Part shown: piece after piece, positions 22,975 to 30,944 of the stretch
Numbering within the stretch: the stretch's first letter is position 1
How the letters are laid out: every line of letters begins with the position of its first letter
Assembly (NCBI GenBank): GCA_947624975.1
Contig: CANQMP010000020.1
Coordinates: forward strand, 1-32,754
DNA: 32,754 bases
DNA from: Candidatus Gastranaerophilales bacterium
GTDB taxonomy: Bacteria; Cyanobacteriota; Vampirovibrionia; Gastranaerophilales; Gastranaerophilaceae
Direction: 5' to 3'
The notes under the pieces: generated by a model
Databases searched by the model: none
What the model saw: only the letters and a program-made list of their open reading frames with translations
Told to the model about the DNA's origin: nothing
Translations under genes and position numbers: made by a program

Positions 22975-24669
22975 ATGGGACTGGCAGCAGGACAAGCGAG
23001 ATTATTAACGATTACGGCAAGGAAATCCGACTGTGAATTTCAGTCGATGAGATTATCGCATGAAAAACTTGCAATTTCACGTGACCTTGCTGCTTTATCT
23101 AATGAGTATCAAAATTCTTTGGATAAAACAAAATTAATTTACGATTACTACGGAACGGGTGATATGTCTAATCCGTTGAATTATAACACTTTAATGACCC
23201 CGACCGTATTGAATGATTTTACACCGATATTATTAACGGATAGCGCAGGCAGAGTTGTACTTAACAGTACTTATGCTGCGGCTGCTGCAAAAGCGGGCAT
23301 TCCACAGGAAGGTTTGGGAACATTGCCCTCAGAGGTTATGCGCAACCACTTCATACAACAACTTGCAGGAGAAGGCATTATAACAAATAAACTCTCTGAT
23401 GCCATACAGAAATTACCTTATAATCAGGGTGCAGGTTTTGGCGGCGGTGAAGTTGTTATACCGGAAACTACCCAAATGACGTTTGATGATGTTATTGATA
23501 AATATTTTTCTGAAATAAGTCTGTCGGATTATTTGCAGGATGTATTTAATTTTGAGGCAGAATACCAAAAAGATGAAGAAACCGGTGTTGCCTTACAGGA
23601 ATATGGAAGCTTTAGAGTTCAGAGCATGAATGACTCCGGACCGGAATTTAGCTTTGATGAATTAGATAATATTACGCTTGCTGATTTATTAAAAGGAAAA
23701 GATAACGGCAAAGGAGAAATGTTTGATTATGTATTAACATTTATCACCAAAAATGATCATAGTTCAGAAAGCGGAGCACACAACGTATATGCGAATCAAT
23801 ACGAAATGTTATTTCAACCTCTTTTTGAAAAACTGTTTTCTGTACTGGACACAGGAACAGCAAAATCAGAAGCCTCCTATAATTATGCGGTTAACAGCTT
23901 TATAGATGATATACTTAAGCCGGAATCAAATGGTCATAATGATACTTACCCATGGGGCGGTTATCATAAAGATAAAACGAAAAAATTAAAGAAAAGATTG
24001 TTTGGCTTAATGAACCAGAATTACAGCGGTATTGGAACAGCTGAAAGCCACGGTCCAAACGACAGATCAGTTGCAACTTTAAACTTGACCATGGCTTTGA
24101 AACAATTCCTGACTTACTATGCTATGTTGTATAACGGTTTGGAAAATAACAAAAACGCTCTGGGTGAAAATATTCTTGACGTTGCAGAAAGCGGCACTAT
24201 TCAAGACCCGTTCAAATTAGTTAACGGTGATACTATGTTTGAAATTGCAACCGGTTCATCAATTTCCAGTGATGACTTGCTGCAGGCAACATTCTACGAT
24301 ACTTTGTTTAACATGATTTGTAAGAACGGCTGGGTTCAAAACGGACAAATTAACGATACCAATTATTTACAGCAAATGCTCCAAAGCGGTATGATGTATA
24401 TCTCAAAAGAAAAAGACGACTATTTCTACTATCAAACCAACTATGCAACCGACAGTTACATAAAAGAAATCGAGGATGAAAGCTTCATCGCAAAAGCTGA
24501 GGCTAAATATTCAACCGAAAAAGCAAAACTTAACGCAAAAGAAGAAACTCTCGATTTGAAAATGAAAAACCTTGATACCGAAATATCATCGCTTACAACC
24601 GAGTATGACACGGTTAAAAACGCGATTTCCAAAAACATAGAAAAATCGTTTAAGCGTTACAATGCTTAA
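22975..24669 (+). CDS. Lineage-specific large protein with MGLAAGQARLL start and coiled-coil end (564 aa)
   Basis: I cannot assign a family. The N-terminal 60 residues (MGLAAGQARLLTITARK, then 'MRLSHEKLAISRDLAALSNEY') form an amphipathic helical region without a Sec signal. They are reminiscent of N-termini of proteins secreted by flagellar/type III-like routes, and I believe this start recurs in Gastranaerophilales. The middle (70-470) is rich in Asn/Asp/Tyr. The C-terminal 508-560 is a strong coiled coil ('AEAKYSTEKAKLNAKEETLD', 'LDTEISSLTTEYDTVKNAIS'). AAAGGA precedes the ATG. The stop overlaps the convergent TPR gene by 20 bp. It may be a surface or secreted structural protein; this is inference. 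Confidence 0.75.
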   Translation: MGLAAGQARLLTITARKSDCEFQSMRLSHEKLAISRDLAALSNEYQNSLDKTKLIYDYYGTGDMSNPLNYNTLMTPTVLNDFTPILLTDSAGRVVLNSTYAAAAAKAGIPQEGLGTLPSEVMRNHFIQQLAGEGIITNKLSDAIQKLPYNQGAGFGGGEVVIPETTQMTFDDVIDKYFSEISLSDYLQDVFNFEAEYQKDEETGVALQEYGSFRVQSMNDSGPEFSFDELDNITLADLLKGKDNGKGEMFDYVLTFITKNDHSSESGAHNVYANQYEMLFQPLFEKLFSVLDTGTAKSEASYNYAVNSFIDDILKPESNGHNDTYPWGGYHKDKTKKLKKRLFGLMNQNYSGIGTAESHGPNDRSVATLNLTMALKQFLTYYAMLYNGLENNKNALGENILDVAESGTIQDPFKLVNGDTMFEIATGSSISSDDLLQATFYDTLFNMICKNGWVQNGQINDTNYLQQMLQSGMMYISKEKDDYFYYQTNYATDSYIKEIEDESFIAKAEAKYSTEKAKLNAKEETLDLKMKNLDTEISSLTTEYDTVKNAISKNIEKSFKRYNA

Positions 24670-25369
24670 TTATTCTTAAATCACCCGTACGCACAAGTTT
24701 TATTTTTTCTATTCTGTTTTTTATAAAATCAGCCTCATTGGACTGCGGTTTTTTCTCGAGAAATTTTCTGTAAAATCTCTGAGCTGACGAGGTTTTGCCG
24801 AGTTTTTCAAGGCAAACGCCGATTCCCGAATATGCGGAACAGTAATCGGGATTAAGTCTTAAAAGATTATGCAGAATAATTGATGCTTCTTTGTATTTGC
24901 CGAATTTCATCAAAAGTGCCGATTTACATTCGTAAGCTTTAAAAAATTCGGGAGAAGTTTCCGTGAGTTTGTCGTATATAAGCAGGGCAAGTTCGTATTC
25001 TTCACACATTTCGTGGGATAATCCGAGCTGCAAAACGGCTTCGGGGTTATCGGGATCGATTTGAACGGCACGAATAAAGTTTCTTATCGCTCCGCATACT
25101 TCTCCTTTAATCTGATAGCAAACACCCAGTTCAAAATGAGCTTCAAAAGAATCGTCATTCAATTTCAGCGACATCTCAAGGTATTTTATTGCCATGGAAT
25201 ATCTTTTCAGGTGCTTAAAACATATTCCGAGTTCTAAGTAACTTTGGAAATCATTTCTGTCGATAAGAATTGCGTTAAGATAATTTTTTATCGCATCCTT
25301 ATATAAATTTTCCGCAAAAAATGCGTTTGCTCTACGGAAGTATGTTTTATGTAAAGTGTTTGGCGACAC
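24650..25369 (-). CDS. TPR-repeat protein (239 aa)
   Basis: About six consecutive TPR motifs fill residues 8-215 (for example 'AYSGIGVCLEKLGKTSSAQR', 'AHFELGVCYQIKGEVCGAIR', 'SYLELGICFKHLKRYSMAIK'), with canonical Gly/Ala/Tyr positions. There is no signal peptide or other domain, so it should be a cytoplasmic protein-interaction scaffold. The start is GTG 25369 with GGAGGAG directly upstream, the strongest ribosome site in this part of the window. It converges with the 22975-24669 gene and overlaps its end by 20 bp. Partners unknown. Confidence 0.83.
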   Translation of the reverse strand: MSPNTLHKTYFRRANAFFAENLYKDAIKNYLNAILIDRNDFQSYLELGICFKHLKRYSMAIKYLEMSLKLNDDSFEAHFELGVCYQIKGEVCGAIRNFIRAVQIDPDNPEAVLQLGLSHEMCEEYELALLIYDKLTETSPEFFKAYECKSALLMKFGKYKEASIILHNLLRLNPDYCSAYSGIGVCLEKLGKTSSAQRFYRKFLEKKPQSNEADFIKNRIEKIKLVRTGDLRIIKHCNA

Positions 25370-25469
25370 CTCTCCTCCAATCCTTTTCTATAATAATTTT
25401 TTTTCACAATTTTAAGAACATCTGTTTGATGTAGAATTTTATCAATCATTAGATTTATTGTTGTAGTTG

Positions 25470-25478
25470 TGATATAAA
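25470..25478 (+). promoter_or_regulatory. Extended -10 promoter, leaderless geometry
   Basis: TGATATAAA with TATAAA ending 6 nt before ATG 25485; no Shine-Dalgarno site. Confidence 0.6.
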
Positions 25479-25484
25479 TTTGTT

Positions 25485-26297
25485 ATGAGGAAGTATATCT
25501 TTATTTTTTTAATTTTATTATCAATTTTATCCGTTTCGGCAGAAGAAGTTCAGCTTACGGGCGTTGAGGAGCAGAGTATTGAAATTCCGAAAGCTCAGCT
25601 CAACGTAAAACAATCATTACTTATTGATGATGAGGCAGTTTTGGCGGAACTTACGGCATTGCAAAAAGAAAAAGATGTTGAGGATATTGAAAATCTATGG
25701 AAAGGTACGGTTGAAAATAATCAGGTCATAGGTTTTGCGCTGAAAAAACTTTCGACACCCGAAAGTCAGAGAAGAATTCATTCATCCCTTATGGCAAAAA
25801 CTTTATCCGCTATCGTTGCCGGTGCGTCTTTCGCACCGTCTTTGGTCGGGGCTGATTATGCCGTGCAGTCGTCAGCTTTCGCAGCGGGCAGACTTGCACA
25901 GAACTTGATTAACAAAAAAAACATGCCGGCTGAAATTCCGTTGACCGATACCGAGCTGATCGAGCTTGCGGGGTTGGTTGAAAATCTTCAGGATAAAATT
26001 ATTTCGGCATACTACAATTATAAAAGCTCTTTATCACAACTGAAAGAAACCCGTCAAAGACTTCTTCTGTACAACAAAAATTATGCAAAAGCTCTTGATG
26101 ATGAAAATTTGATGGAAATTTCGATTTCTTCATCTCTGTATGACAATATGAGGGTGGAAGAATTTTATTATATGGAAAATGCAAAAAAATATCACCTTGA
26201 ATTGCAAAGACTTGCCGGCAAAAAGGTTGTCGACAATTTAAACCTTTACCAATTCAATTACGGTTCGGCACTTGTCGGCGGAAAGGCGGTAAAATAA
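25485..26297 (+). CDS. Exported protein of unknown function, first of a paralogous pair (270 aa)
   Basis: The signal peptide MRKYIFIFLILLSILSVSA has likely cleavage after Ala19. After an acidic linker come 'LWKGTVENNQVIGFALKKLS', an Ala/Gly-rich segment (about 103-140), then a helical region starting 'ELIELAGLVENLQDKIISAY' and a long coiled coil to residue 255. The same order and several identical positions occur in the next gene. The paired helices ('YYNYKSSLSQLKETR') recall a half-length TolC-like envelope protein, but there is no visible beta-barrel. The stop overlaps the next ATG (TAATG). Function unknown; probably periplasmic or membrane-associated. Confidence 0.75.
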   Translation: MRKYIFIFLILLSILSVSAEEVQLTGVEEQSIEIPKAQLNVKQSLLIDDEAVLAELTALQKEKDVEDIENLWKGTVENNQVIGFALKKLSTPESQRRIHSSLMAKTLSAIVAGASFAPSLVGADYAVQSSAFAAGRLAQNLINKKNMPAEIPLTDTELIELAGLVENLQDKIISAYYNYKSSLSQLKETRQRLLLYNKNYAKALDDENLMEISISSSLYDNMRVEEFYYMENAKKYHLELQRLAGKKVVDNLNLYQFNYGSALVGGKAVK

Positions 26298-27175
26298 TGA
26301 AAAAAGCTTTACTTTTAACCCTTTTACTCATAGTTAATCCCGCATTTTGCATAACGCTTGATGATGTTACGATGCCGAAATCTCCGGCTTACCGTGCGGG
26401 TTTGTCAGACCTTCCCGAAAAGGAATACATTGAAGCCCCCGCACAAAATAAGGTTATGCAGGAATACGTAAAAAAAGATGCCGAACATTTTAACGTCAAC
26501 GATATGACCTATGCGGATTTAAGCATAAAACAGATTTCACGTGAAGTTTCGGCGGATTTGGAACTTGAACGGGAAGATATGGTCGGCGATTTATCCGTTT
26601 TATGGCAGGGTGCGGCATCGCAAAGCGATACGATAAATTTTGCACTATACAAACTCGCTAACCCCGATGAGGATAAACCAAACGAAAAATCCGTTAAAAA
26701 AGTGCTTACGACGATAGCTGGCATGTCAACTCTTGTCGGTGCAGGCATGGGAAGTCCCGCACTTGCGGCAGGCTCGTTAATCGGCGGTAACGTTCTCGGG
26801 ATAATGTCACAGGATACAAAAGCTCTCAACTATAAATATACAAAAGTTACGGATGCCGATATGATTATACTTGTCAGAAAGGTCGAGGATTTACAACAAA
26901 AGACCGTGGATTTGTATTACAACTATATGACATCAAGAAAAAAACTTAAAATGCTTGAAAAAATTTCCGCCGACAGACGAAAGAATTACGAAAATGCTCA
27001 AAACATGTCAAAAGAAATAATTCTTGTCGCTGATGCTTACTACAGAACATCGCTTGATAATCTTATGAAAAGCAGAATGGAATTTTTTGCAAGACGTGCC
27101 GAGCTGGAACAGTTTGTCGGAAACGAAGTATTCACACAGTTTGAAAAGGATTTGGCTCAGCGGGATAATGATTAA
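26297..27175 (+). CDS. Exported protein of unknown function, second of a paralogous pair (292 aa)
   Basis: The signal peptide MKKALLLTLLLIVNPAFC has likely cleavage near residue 18; the Cys does not sit in a good lipobox. It is paralogous to the preceding gene: 'LSVLWQGAASQSDTINFALY' matches 'LWKGTVENNQVIGFALKKLS', an Ala/Gly-rich stretch follows (about 140-175), then 'VEDLQQKTVDLYYNYMTSRK' matches 'VENLQDKIISAYYNYKSS', and a C-terminal coiled coil ends '...RRAELEQFVGNE', close to '...HLELQRLAGKK'. A tandem duplication followed by divergence is the simplest reading. The stop overlaps the transferase start by 8 bp. Confidence 0.75.
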   Translation: MKKALLLTLLLIVNPAFCITLDDVTMPKSPAYRAGLSDLPEKEYIEAPAQNKVMQEYVKKDAEHFNVNDMTYADLSIKQISREVSADLELEREDMVGDLSVLWQGAASQSDTINFALYKLANPDEDKPNEKSVKKVLTTIAGMSTLVGAGMGSPALAAGSLIGGNVLGIMSQDTKALNYKYTKVTDADMIILVRKVEDLQQKTVDLYYNYMTSRKKLKMLEKISADRRKNYENAQNMSKEIILVADAYYRTSLDNLMKSRMEFFARRAELEQFVGNEVFTQFEKDLAQRDND

Positions 27176-27815
27176 AATACCTTTTGAAGTTAAAACAGGT
27201 GTTGAAAATATGAAAATTGATTCGGATTTGCTTGAAAATGTAATTTCAGAAAAAAAATCCGAGCCGATTTTCAGGCTCTACGGCTGGTCGCCCGTCTGCG
27301 TGTCTTTGGGAAGAAACCAGAAAGACGACTTTATTGATAAAAATTTTTTGCAGGAAAACAATATTGATATCGTTCGGCGTTTAACCGGCGGCAGAGCTCT
27401 TTTGCACGACAAAGAAATCACATACGCTTTTATCTGTCCGACTTCTTACCTTAAAAACGGCGAAAGCGTAATAAAATCTTACAAAGAAATTTCGCAAATT
27501 CTTATAGACGGATTTAAAAAACTCGGAATTGAACTTGATTTCGGCGGCGAGAGAAAACCTAATTTTGCAGATTACTGTATGCTGATTTCAACGGGTGCGG
27601 ATTTATGCTTTAAGGGCAGAAAGTTTATCGGTTCGGCTCAGGTCAGAAAAAACGGTTACATCTTACAGCACGGCTCTATTCTCTGTGATTATGATAAAAA
27701 TCTGCTTGAAAAAATTTTTAAGGAAAAAATCGACACATCATCAATTATTTCCGTAAAAGAGATTAATCCTGATATTTCGGAAAACGATATTATTGAAGTT
27801 TTCAGCGATTTGTAA
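27168..27815 (+). CDS. Lipoate-protein ligase / LipM-type octanoyltransferase (215 aa)
   Basis: It attaches lipoate or octanoate to a lysine of 2-oxoacid dehydrogenase or GcvH domains. From ATG 27168: 'VKTGVENMKIDSDLL' is the N-terminal substrate-binding start, 'RRLTGGRALLHDKEITYAF' (71-89) is the signature RR.GGGA..H block, and 'GRKFIGSAQVRKNGYILQHG' (150-169) follows. Cys137 (ADYCM) aligns with the acyl-thioester Cys of LipM, supporting an octanoyltransferase over an ATP-using ligase. It is shorter than LipM (about 278 aa) and lacks a C-terminal domain. The ATG lies inside the end of the preceding gene; the longer upstream start at 27087 would run through that gene and is rejected. Confidence 0.85.
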   Translation: MIKIPFEVKTGVENMKIDSDLLENVISEKKSEPIFRLYGWSPVCVSLGRNQKDDFIDKNFLQENNIDIVRRLTGGRALLHDKEITYAFICPTSYLKNGESVIKSYKEISQILIDGFKKLGIELDFGGERKPNFADYCMLISTGADLCFKGRKFIGSAQVRKNGYILQHGSILCDYDKNLLEKIFKEKIDTSSIISVKEINPDISENDIIEVFSDL

Positions 27816-28119
27816 AGTCATCGGGCTTTTTGTCGCTCAGCCATTTGCTCATAATGTATGATTCATAACTCAAGGCAAAATTATAAAGCGCTTTTACAAG
27901 TACCCGTCCGCTTTTTGAGTTGCCGACAATAACAAACGAACCGTCTTTGTTTTCGGTAAGCATAATTTCTTTTTGCACAATTTTGTCAACGTTATTTTCA
28001 GGATTTTTGGCGATTATAAGTCTTATCCATTCGCAGAGCAATTTCATCGTCGTTGTGCGATTATTTATAATATCATCGTTTCTTTCCTGTAGGTATTTTG
28101 AAAAAGCGTTAAGTATCAT
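27802..28119 (-). CDS. Protein of unknown function (105 aa)
   Basis: I do not recognise this. Residues 1-45 are helical; 'LTENKDGSFVIVGNSKSGRV' (about 53-72) looks like a beta-hairpin with a Gly turn, then a second helical half contains 'ALSYESYIMSKWLSD'. There is no signal peptide. Its ATG follows the comF stop codon directly, with GGAG in the last comF codons as ribosome site, so it is coupled to comF. The 3' end overlaps the convergent transferase gene by 14 bp. Confidence 0.7.
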   Translation of the reverse strand: MILNAFSKYLQERNDDIINNRTTTMKLLCEWIRLIIAKNPENNVDKIVQKEIMLTENKDGSFVIVGNSKSGRVLVKALYNFALSYESYIMSKWLSDKKPDDFTNR

Positions 28120-28758
28120 CTATTCTCCGAACGGGGTTGAGGCAGCAAGACAAACTATATCGGTTATTCCGTTTTTTGATAACTCTTTTATCATTTCTTC
28201 AAACGTTGAACCCGTTGTGCAAATATCATCCGTTAAAAGCACGGTTTTACCGCCGTATTTTGATTTATCGACCTTAAAAGCTCCAGAAAGATTTTGTATA
28301 CGCTCATTTCGTTTGAGTTTGTACTGCGGTTTTGTATCTTTAATTCTTTTTATCAAATCCTTGTTGAACGTATTTGAGGTTAGTCTGCAAAATTCTTCAC
28401 CCGTTAAATTCATGTGGTTGTACTTGCGTTTCTTTTCACGTTTCGGGTAAATCGGCACAGGCACGACTTCAAATTCTCCGTCACAATTAAAATATTCAGC
28501 CATAAATTTTGCGAGATAAAATGCCAAATCGGGTTGATTATGGTATTTCAGCCCCCTGATAAGTTTTTGCAGATTTTTGTTGTAAACTCCGGCACAGTAA
28601 ACTTTTTTACCTTCAATAATTCGGTTAACCTTAAACGGCAAATGTTCAAGTTCGTCGTAACATTTTGAACACATCTTTACAGACTCTTTTGAACTTCCGC
28701 AAAAATAACATTTTTTCTTGTAAATCCAGTCTAAAAGCTTATCTATAAACCTTTTCAT
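28120..28758 (-). CDS. comF: ComF-family phosphoribosyltransferase-like protein (212 aa)
   Basis: An N-terminal zinc knuckle (C17-x2-C20, C30-x2-C33) precedes a type I phosphoribosyltransferase fold with the PRPP motif 'VLLTDDICTTGST' (about 177-189) and 'VVPVPIYPKREKKRKYNH', typical of ComF/GntX. ComF proteins take part in DNA uptake for natural transformation, binding single-stranded DNA at the inner membrane; this role is known for Bacillus and Helicobacter homologues. ATG 28758 overlaps the rsmI stop by one base (TAATG), with AAGGTG 6 nt upstream; the ATG at 28767 is less likely. Type IV pilin genes elsewhere in the window are compatible with competence. Confidence 0.88.
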   Translation of the reverse strand: MKRFIDKLLDWIYKKKCYFCGSSKESVKMCSKCYDELEHLPFKVNRIIEGKKVYCAGVYNKNLQKLIRGLKYHNQPDLAFYLAKFMAEYFNCDGEFEVVPVPIYPKREKKRKYNHMNLTGEEFCRLTSNTFNKDLIKRIKDTKPQYKLKRNERIQNLSGAFKVDKSKYGGKTVLLTDDICTTGSTFEEMIKELSKNGITDIVCLAASTPFGE

Positions 28759-29564
28759 TATATGCACCTTTTATAAATTTCGTTTTTGTTTATTTCAAAT
28801 AAACTTGAAAGAATCGTCGAAATATCCTTTGCCCCGTAACCTTTTGATTTGAGTGCAAAAATTTTTCCCTCAAAATCAAAGTCTTTCTCAATATTTTTTT
28901 CACGAAGAATAATTCCTGCAATTTCGCCTTTAAGAGTGTTTGTTTTAAAGTATTCAATAACCTCCGAAACATTCTTTACAACGACTTCTTCAAAGATTTT
29001 TGTTAACTCTCTGCCTACTGCGATATTTGCATTCGGACGGCAGGATTTAATATCTTCTAGCGAGGAGATAAGGCGGTTTGGCGACTCGTAAAAAACAATG
29101 TCGGTCGATTTATACTTTTTTGCAAGCTCTTGAATTTTTTCGGAATTTCTCGGTAAAAATCCAGTAAAGAAAAAATCTTCACCATCCCGCGAAACCTGTG
29201 ATAACAACGTTGCACAGGCGTTAGCCCCCGCAAGAGAAGTAATTGAAAAGTTATTTTTTCTTAATTCATCAACGATAACCGAGCCCGGATCGCAAAAAAG
29301 CGGAGTTCCGGCATCCGATACGAGTGCGATTTTATAGCCGTCTTTAAGCAGCGACAAAAAAAAGTTTACACGCTCTTTTTCGTTGAATTTGTGATAAGAA
29401 ATGCACTTTGTCTTGATATCGTAGTGATTAAGGAGTTTTTGGGTTTCTCTCATATCCTCACATGCGATTAAATCAACAAATTTAAGAATTTCTAATGCCC
29501 TTAACGTAATGTCTTGAAGGTTTCCTATTGGTGTCGGAACAATGTAAAAATCATATTCTTTCAT
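28758..29564 (-). CDS. rsmI: 16S rRNA (cytidine-1402-2'-O)-methyltransferase RsmI (268 aa)
   Basis: This SAM-dependent methyltransferase of the tetrapyrrole-methylase fold modifies 2'-O of C1402 in the ribosomal P site. Motifs: 'IVPTPIGNLQDITLRA' at 8-23, 'CEDMRETQKLL', 'SDAGTPLFCDPG' and 'FYESPNRL'. The length is normal. ATG 29564 was chosen over ATG 29579 because a consensus promoter (TTGCAA, 17 bp, TATAAT) ends 6 nt before it. This promoter overlaps the end of bioC, so rsmI-comF-unknown can be expressed separately from the biotin genes. Confidence 0.93.
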   Translation of the reverse strand: MKEYDFYIVPTPIGNLQDITLRALEILKFVDLIACEDMRETQKLLNHYDIKTKCISYHKFNEKERVNFFLSLLKDGYKIALVSDAGTPLFCDPGSVIVDELRKNNFSITSLAGANACATLLSQVSRDGEDFFFTGFLPRNSEKIQELAKKYKSTDIVFYESPNRLISSLEDIKSCRPNANIAVGRELTKIFEEVVVKNVSEVIEYFKTNTLKGEIAGIILREKNIEKDFDFEGKIFALKSKGYGAKDISTILSSLFEINKNEIYKRCI

Positions 29565-29570
29565 AATACG

Positions 29571-29599
29571 ATTATACAAAACATTATTTTTTCTTGCAA
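29571..29599 (-). promoter_or_regulatory. rsmI promoter, leaderless geometry
   Basis: Minus strand: TTGCAA (29599-29594, within the last codons of bioC), 17-bp spacer, TATAAT (29576-29571), 6 nt to ATG 29564. No Shine-Dalgarno site. Confidence 0.75.
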
Positions 29600-30309
29600 A
29601 TTAATATTATTGGTGCGTAAGTCAGCGAAATATCAGGGTATCGCTTTTTGTATTCTTCGCAAAAGTTTTTGACCTCCCCGAAAGTTTGGCGTTTGAGCGA
29701 ATTCACGCCCGTATATTTGAAATGTGCCAAAAGTTCAAGCGGACTGTTAAACTTCATCGTGTGTAAAAATTCTTCTCTGTAAAGTATTTCAAAGTTTTTT
29801 GAGAAAATTTCTTCAAGAGCCTCAACAGATTTGTATTCGAGCGAAATTCCCGTTAAATTTTTCACTTCCTTAAAATTTTCGGGCGAAAAAGTCGAGAATG
29901 CAAGAATTCCGTCTTTATTCAGGTTAATTTTGCACGCATCTGAAATTTTTTCAAGATTTTTAAACCACTGAAAAACGGCATTAGAGATAATCAAATCAGC
30001 TTTCTGTCTGACTTTTACGGCATTACCTTCGAGAAATGTAAACTCGGGCAGAATTTTTTCGAGATAAACCTTTGATTTTCCCGACAAATCGTTCGCAAAA
30101 TATTTTTTATAAGAGGCTTTTTTGATAAATTCTTCCGTTAAAATCCCCGTCCCGCAACCGAGTTCAAGCACGGAATTGTAATCCGACTTAATTTTACAAA
30201 GGTTTTCCACAAGTTTTTGAGCGGTAATCCTTTGAATTATTGCGTTTTCATTATAAGTTTCAAAGCTTTTTTCAAATCTGTTTTTAACTGTTTTGGGGTT
30301 TATTTGCAT
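29584..30309 (-). CDS. bioC: Malonyl-ACP O-methyltransferase BioC (241 aa)
   Basis: It methylates the free carboxyl of malonyl-ACP so that the fatty-acid machinery can extend it to pimeloyl-ACP methyl ester. Class I methyltransferase motifs: 'VLELGCGTG' (47-55), 'NDLSGKSKVYLEK', 'DLIISNAVFQWF' and 'SPLELLAHFKYTGVNS', the last typical of BioC. ATG 30309 overlaps the bioG end by 10 bp; an upstream TTG at 30324 is possible. BioC is the second partner of the bioF-bioG-bioC unit. Confidence 0.9.
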   Translation of the reverse strand: MQINPKTVKNRFEKSFETYNENAIIQRITAQKLVENLCKIKSDYNSVLELGCGTGILTEEFIKKASYKKYFANDLSGKSKVYLEKILPEFTFLEGNAVKVRQKADLIISNAVFQWFKNLEKISDACKINLNKDGILAFSTFSPENFKEVKNLTGISLEYKSVEALEEIFSKNFEILYREEFLHTMKFNSPLELLAHFKYTGVNSLKRQTFGEVKNFCEEYKKRYPDISLTYAPIILICKKK

Positions 30310-30944
30310 AGTAATTCTGTCCAACTTTTGTAATTGTAAAAAGGAAAATGCCCGCTATTTAAGGTTTTTGCCTTATCTTTCCAAAAATTCAACTGGTTTT
30401 TTGGCGGAATAATTTTGTCATTCAAACCGACTATGGCAAAATCGTAATAATCCGTGTAACTTTCGGGATTTTCCGTTATTCTTTTGTAAAGTGTGTTAAG
30501 CTCATCAACACGGTTTTCAATCGGGCGTTCAACAGGGAATTTCACATATCTTTCGTAATCTTTGGTGTTATCAAAAATATTTTGATAAAATTTTCCCTCC
30601 AACCCGATTTTTGCATGTTTCAGCGTCAAAAGAAACGGTTTTTGGGGAATTCCGAAATAGTCATCAACGGGATAAGCAGTGCCGTTGACGGCAATTTTTT
30701 TTATAAAATTCGGCAAAACATTCCTTAATCTGTAGGCACTGTAAACGCCCATAGACCAAGCAATGAGGTAATTTTTGTTGTAATTCGGGATTTCGGGCAA
30801 TTCTTCGCTGTTGTAATCGTAAAGAAAAAGTACGTCAAAATCACCGCATTCAAGGAATTCAAAAGGCTTGTAATCAAAACTCCAGCCTGCAAAAAATATT
30901 ATTAACCTATCGTTATTTTGTCGATTTAACCAGTGATATTGCAT
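30300..30944 (-). CDS. bioG: Pimeloyl-ACP methyl ester esterase BioG (214 aa)
   Basis: It removes the methyl group put on by BioC, ending pimeloyl synthesis; it is an alternative to BioH. The alpha/beta-hydrolase fold has nucleophile Ser64 in 'IAWSMGVYSA', a candidate Asp in 'IVGLNDKIIPP' and a candidate His in 'NSGHFPFY' near the C-terminus, and the BioG start 'LIIFFAGWSFD'. ATG 30944 has AAGGAAC upstream; a TTG at 30965 would also be in frame but lies in the ribosome site. It overlaps bioF by 32 bp. Confidence 0.9.
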   Translation of the reverse strand: MQYHWLNRQNNDRLIIFFAGWSFDYKPFEFLECGDFDVLFLYDYNSEELPEIPNYNKNYLIAWSMGVYSAYRLRNVLPNFIKKIAVNGTAYPVDDYFGIPQKPFLLTLKHAKIGLEGKFYQNIFDNTKDYERYVKFPVERPIENRVDELNTLYKRITENPESYTDYYDFAIVGLNDKIIPPKNQLNFWKDKAKTLNSGHFPFYNYKSWTELLCK

